Assembly (NCBI GenBank): GCA_009837815.1
Contig: VXSV01000135.1
Span: forward strand, 1 to 43,701
Reading direction: 5' to 3'
DNA from: Acidimicrobiia bacterium
GTDB taxonomy: Bacteria; Actinomycetota; Acidimicrobiia; Spongiisociales; ZC4RG35
Length of the DNA stretch: 43,701 bases
Part shown: piece after piece, positions 40,969 to 43,701 of the stretch
Position numbering within the stretch: the first letter of the stretch is position 1
Layout of the letters: the number at the start of each line of letters is the position of its first letter
Translations under genes and position numbers: made by a program
The notes under the pieces: model-generated
What the model was told of the DNA's origin: nothing
Databases searched by the model: none
Seen by the model: only the letters and a program-made list of their open reading frames with translations

Positions 40969-42315
40969 ATGAGACAGGCAGGGGCGATCGTGGTCGGCGC
41001 CGGGATCGCAGGCGTGGCGACCTGCTATGAACTGGCGGTGGTCCGGGGGGTGGAGGAAGTGATAGTGGTAGACCCCCGGCCGCCCCTTTCTCTCACATCC
41101 GACAAATCCTCGGAGTGTTATCGCAACTTCTTCCCAAACAAGCCGATGGTCGAGTTGACCAACCGATCCATCGACATCCTGGAGACCATGAAGGAGGAGT
41201 CCGACGACTTCTTCAACATGTCACGGAGGGGGTACCTTTTCGTGACCGGCGACCCCGGGCAGTTGGCGGCGCTTGCCAGAGCGGCGGAAGCCAGTTCGGG
41301 CTATGGGGCCGGCCCGGTTCGATTCGCCGGGTCTGCGGTTGATGGTGAGGAGCAAACCGGTTTTGTTGTCTACCAGACCCCAGAGGCCCTCCTGGGTCGG
41401 TTCCCATACCTAAGCGACAAAGCCCTGGGGGCGCTGCACGTTCGCCGGGGTGGCTGGTTCAGCGCCCAGCAGCTGGGCGCCTGGATGCTGGAGCAGGCCC
41501 GGAACCACGGAGCGGAGGTCGTGTTCGATGAAGTAGTGGACATAGAGACACAGCGGGGGAGTGTTGCAGGCGTGCTGCTGAGATCGGGCGCCCGGATCTC
41601 GGCCCCGGTTGTGGTCAACGCGGCCGGGCCGATGTCCAAACACCTGGCGCGCCTGGTGGGTGTCGAGTTGCCCTTGCACGCCTCCCTACACCACAAGGTT
41701 TCGTTCAGAGACCACCTTGGAGCGTTTCCCCGCGAGGCGCCCATGCTCCTTTGGACAGACCCGGTAAGCATCGACTGGAGTGAGTCAGAGAGGTCCGATC
41801 TGGCCGCGGAAGGGTTCCACGAGCTGCTGGGGGAGATAACCACCCCGGTCTTCGGTCGGCCCGAAGGGGGCATGGACTCGCCCTTCGTCGAGGCGCTCTG
41901 GAACTACCGACCCTATGTTCTGGACGAACCCACATGGCCGCCGCCGCGGGCCGACGTCATGTTTCCCGAGGCGGTGCTGCGAGGATTGTCGGACATGTTG
42001 CCGTCCCTGGCCCGTTACCGCCATCAGTTGCCCTACTCGGTGGTGGACGGCGCATACGTGATGAAGACCCCGGAGAACCTGCCGCTGATAGGGCCTGCGG
42101 GCCCCGCGGGGTTCCACCTGGTGACGGGGATGTCGGGATACGGGGTGATGATTTGCGCGGCCGCCGCCGAACTGGTCGGCGCCCAGGTGACGGGAGGCGA
42201 ACTCCCCGGGTATGCGGACAAGTTCCTTCTCAGCCGCTACGAGGATTCCGATTACCTGGCAGGCCTGGACCTGGTGGACACCGGCGAACTGGCCAAGCAG
42301 GGAGCAAAGCGCTGA
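40969..42315 (+). CDS. FAD-dependent oxidoreductase (DAO family)
   Basis: 448 residues from ATG 40969, chosen because GGAGAG lies about nine bases upstream and the dinucleotide-binding motif AIVVGAGIAGVATCYELA follows at once; ATG 40936 is possible, and the frame open back to 40795 would cover the tRNA. DAO-type features: a conserved SSECYRNFFPNKPM flavin-region loop, GWFSAQQLGAWMLEQAR, VVNAAGPMSKHLA, and the C-terminal TPENLPLIGPAG-x-x-GFHLVTGMSGYGVM. The closest types are sarcosine oxidase beta subunit and dimethylglycine/glycine oxidase-like enzymes, acting on secondary or tertiary amines. An amidohydrolase gene follows after 37 bases. Confidence 0.87.
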   Translation: MRQAGAIVVGAGIAGVATCYELAVVRGVEEVIVVDPRPPLSLTSDKSSECYRNFFPNKPMVELTNRSIDILETMKEESDDFFNMSRRGYLFVTGDPGQLAALARAAEASSGYGAGPVRFAGSAVDGEEQTGFVVYQTPEALLGRFPYLSDKALGALHVRRGGWFSAQQLGAWMLEQARNHGAEVVFDEVVDIETQRGSVAGVLLRSGARISAPVVVNAAGPMSKHLARLVGVELPLHASLHHKVSFRDHLGAFPREAPMLLWTDPVSIDWSESERSDLAAEGFHELLGEITTPVFGRPEGGMDSPFVEALWNYRPYVLDEPTWPPPRADVMFPEAVLRGLSDMLPSLARYRHQLPYSVVDGAYVMKTPENLPLIGPAGPAGFHLVTGMSGYGVMICAAAAELVGAQVTGGELPGYADKFLLSRYEDSDYLAGLDLVDTGELAKQGAKR

Positions 42316-42352
42316 CAACACATAAACATATCCAAGGCGTTGGAAGGGTGTC

Positions 42353-43701
42353 ATGACCCACCCCAGCCTCAAGATCGACCAAGCCCGATACGTCATCACG
42401 GTGGATGATCGGAGAAGGGTCATCCGAGACGGCTCGGTGGTGGTCAGGAATGGACTCATAAGCCACATCGGGAAGGCGGACGAGCTCCGCCACGTCGGCG
42501 CGGATCGGGTGATCGACGCCACCGACATGGTGGTGACGCCCGGATTCCTGAACGGCCACATGCACATCAGCTACGCGCATTCTGTCCGGGGGGTCTTCCC
42601 CGATGACGTTCCCGACCGCTTGAGACATGTATTCGCCATGCAGTCGGTGATGACGGAGGAAGAAGAGCACCTGACCACCCTGCTCGGCTTGGCCGAGCTC
42701 CTCGGGACCGGAACAACCACCCTCGTCGATCCGGGCACCACCAAATTCCCCGAGGCGTGCCTGGACGCCTATGACCAAGCCGGATGCAGGGTGATAATCG
42801 GGGAGCAGGTCCAGGACCGGGAAAACGGACTGCACCTTCCCGTCTATGACACCGCCGAAGCCCTGGAACGCGTGGAGGCTTCTGTCAAAGCACTGGACGG
42901 GCGCCTATCGGGCCGGGTGCGGGCTTGGGCGATGCCGTTTTCGCTGGAATTCTGCAGCCCCGAGTTGCTGATCGGCGCCAAGAGAATCGCCGACCACTAC
43001 GGGACGGCCCTGACCCTCCATCACTCCGGCGGCGCTCGGGCCCCCGGACCCGAGCCGACCGAGCGCCTGGCGCAGCTCGGGGTGCTCGGTCCCAACCTGC
43101 TGCTTTCCCACTGCATGGACCTGACCGACCGGGAGATAGAGTTGATCGCCTCCTCCGGCGCGGGGGTGGTCGTCTGTCCCAGCACGGTGATGAAGGCCGG
43201 CGGCAACACCGGTCGGGGGGGACGACTTCCCGAGTTGTTGGATGCCGGGGTGGCGGTGTCGCTGGGAACAGACTCCGTCAACAGCTCCAACTTCTCCGAC
43301 ATGGTGCGGTGCGTGAACATCGCGGCGACCGTCTACAAGGACGTCCGGGAAGACAACAGCCTGATACCGGCTGAAACCGCACTCGAGTTGGCCACCCGGA
43401 CCGGCGCCACAGCCCTTGGTTTCGCCGATTCCCTGGGGGCTGTCGAGGTGGGAAGGAAGGGAGATCTGGTTCTGTTCGACACCCGTCGTCCCGAGTGGCG
43501 AGCCCTGACCGACCCGGTCCGCAACCTTGTCTATTCCGCTACGGGCGACTCGGTGGACACGGTGATAGTCGACGGCAGGGTGGTTTTCGAGGCGGGCAGG
43601 CCTTGCTTCGTCGGCGACTTGTGGGAGTTGATCCAAAAGGTCGAAAAGATCGGCAAGCGGGTCCGGGCCGCCACCGGCGTGGGCTTTCCCTCCCGATGGC
43701 C
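42353..43701 (+). CDS. Metal-dependent amidohydrolase (TrzN/SsnA/guanine-deaminase-like, cut by window end)
   Basis: 449 complete codons are present with no stop before the window ends. Amidohydrolase superfamily, with the first metal motif His69-x-His71 in FLNGHMHIS, histidine(s) 223-224 in LTLHHSGG, His253 in LLSHCMDL and Asp307 in SLGTDSVNSSNFSD. The N- and C-terminal segments form the usual small beta-sandwich (IDATDMVVTPGF and RKGDLVLFDTRRPEW). The class acts on amino- or chloro-substituted rings and on deaminated nucleosides. ATG at 42353 preceded by GGAAGG. Probably cotranscribed with the FAD oxidoreductase; a joint catabolic route for an N-containing compound is inference. Confidence 0.88.
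   Translation, partial: MTHPSLKIDQARYVITVDDRRRVIRDGSVVVRNGLISHIGKADELRHVGADRVIDATDMVVTPGFLNGHMHISYAHSVRGVFPDDVPDRLRHVFAMQSVMTEEEEHLTTLLGLAELLGTGTTTLVDPGTTKFPEACLDAYDQAGCRVIIGEQVQDRENGLHLPVYDTAEALERVEASVKALDGRLSGRVRAWAMPFSLEFCSPELLIGAKRIADHYGTALTLHHSGGARAPGPEPTERLAQLGVLGPNLLLSHCMDLTDREIELIASSGAGVVVCPSTVMKAGGNTGRGGRLPELLDAGVAVSLGTDSVNSSNFSDMVRCVNIAATVYKDVREDNSLIPAETALELATRTGATALGFADSLGAVEVGRKGDLVLFDTRRPEWRALTDPVRNLVYSATGDSVDTVIVDGRVVFEAGRPCFVGDLWELIQKVEKIGKRVRAATGVGFPSRW

Overview
The window is about 43.7 kb of high-GC DNA carrying the chromosome-origin neighbourhood of an actinobacterium. Gene content and order resemble the Mycobacterium origin region: a CCA-transferase gene, the C-terminal module of mycobacterial MurJ, trxB, trxA, a CwlM homologue, rsmG, parA, parB, jag, yidC, yidD, rnpA, rpmH, dnaA, dnaN, recF, dciA, gyrB, gyrA and a DUF3566 gene, with a tRNA-Ile a few kb further on. 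Divergence from Mycobacterium (MurJ module without its flippase, inverted rsmG-parA-parB, cobalamin genes between rpmH and dnaA, a sterol methyltransferase) points to an uncultured lineage, perhaps near Acidimicrobiia. That placement is inference; the sequence alone does not fix it.

Layout. 1-4030 (minus): amino-acid ABC transporter with two enlarged permeases and an ATPase cut by the window edge; no binding-protein gene is visible. 4156-11500 (minus): arginine operon argC-J-B-D-R-G-H with no argF, led by a candidate ArgR-controlled promoter. 11565-15789 (minus): operon of an HDAC-family deacetylase, CCA tRNA nucleotidyltransferase and an M1-type metallopeptidase lipoprotein. 15865-19961 (plus): pseudokinase with an exported C-terminal domain, small membrane protein, thioredoxin reductase, thioredoxin and a degenerate amidase of the CwlM type. 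20076-22431 (plus): two perfect parS sites, rsmG, parA, parB. 22466-24872 (minus): jag, yidC, yidD, rnpA, rpmH, convergent with parB. 25142-27575 (plus): cobT, cobS, cobU. 28049-36618 (plus): dnaA, a candidate oriC, dnaN, recF, dciA, gyrB, gyrA, followed by DUF3566. 37254-39511 (minus): LprG-like lipoprotein and a 14-segment MFS transporter. 39600-40637 (plus): a sterol 24-C-methyltransferase homologue. 40728-40802 (minus): tRNA-Ile(GAU). 40969-43701 (plus): FAD-dependent oxidoreductase and an amidohydrolase cut by the window end.

Genes are tightly packed: thirteen gene pairs share the 4-base ATGA or GTGA stop/start overlap, implying translational coupling. The most interesting points are (i) a bacterial sterol methyltransferase divergent from an LprG/P55-type lipid-export pair, (ii) two pseudoenzymes, a MurJ-type pseudokinase without a flippase and a CwlM-like amidase without zinc ligands, flanking the thioredoxin genes, (iii) natural residues at the quinolone-determining positions of both gyrase subunits, and (iv) rearrangements of the normally conserved origin region.
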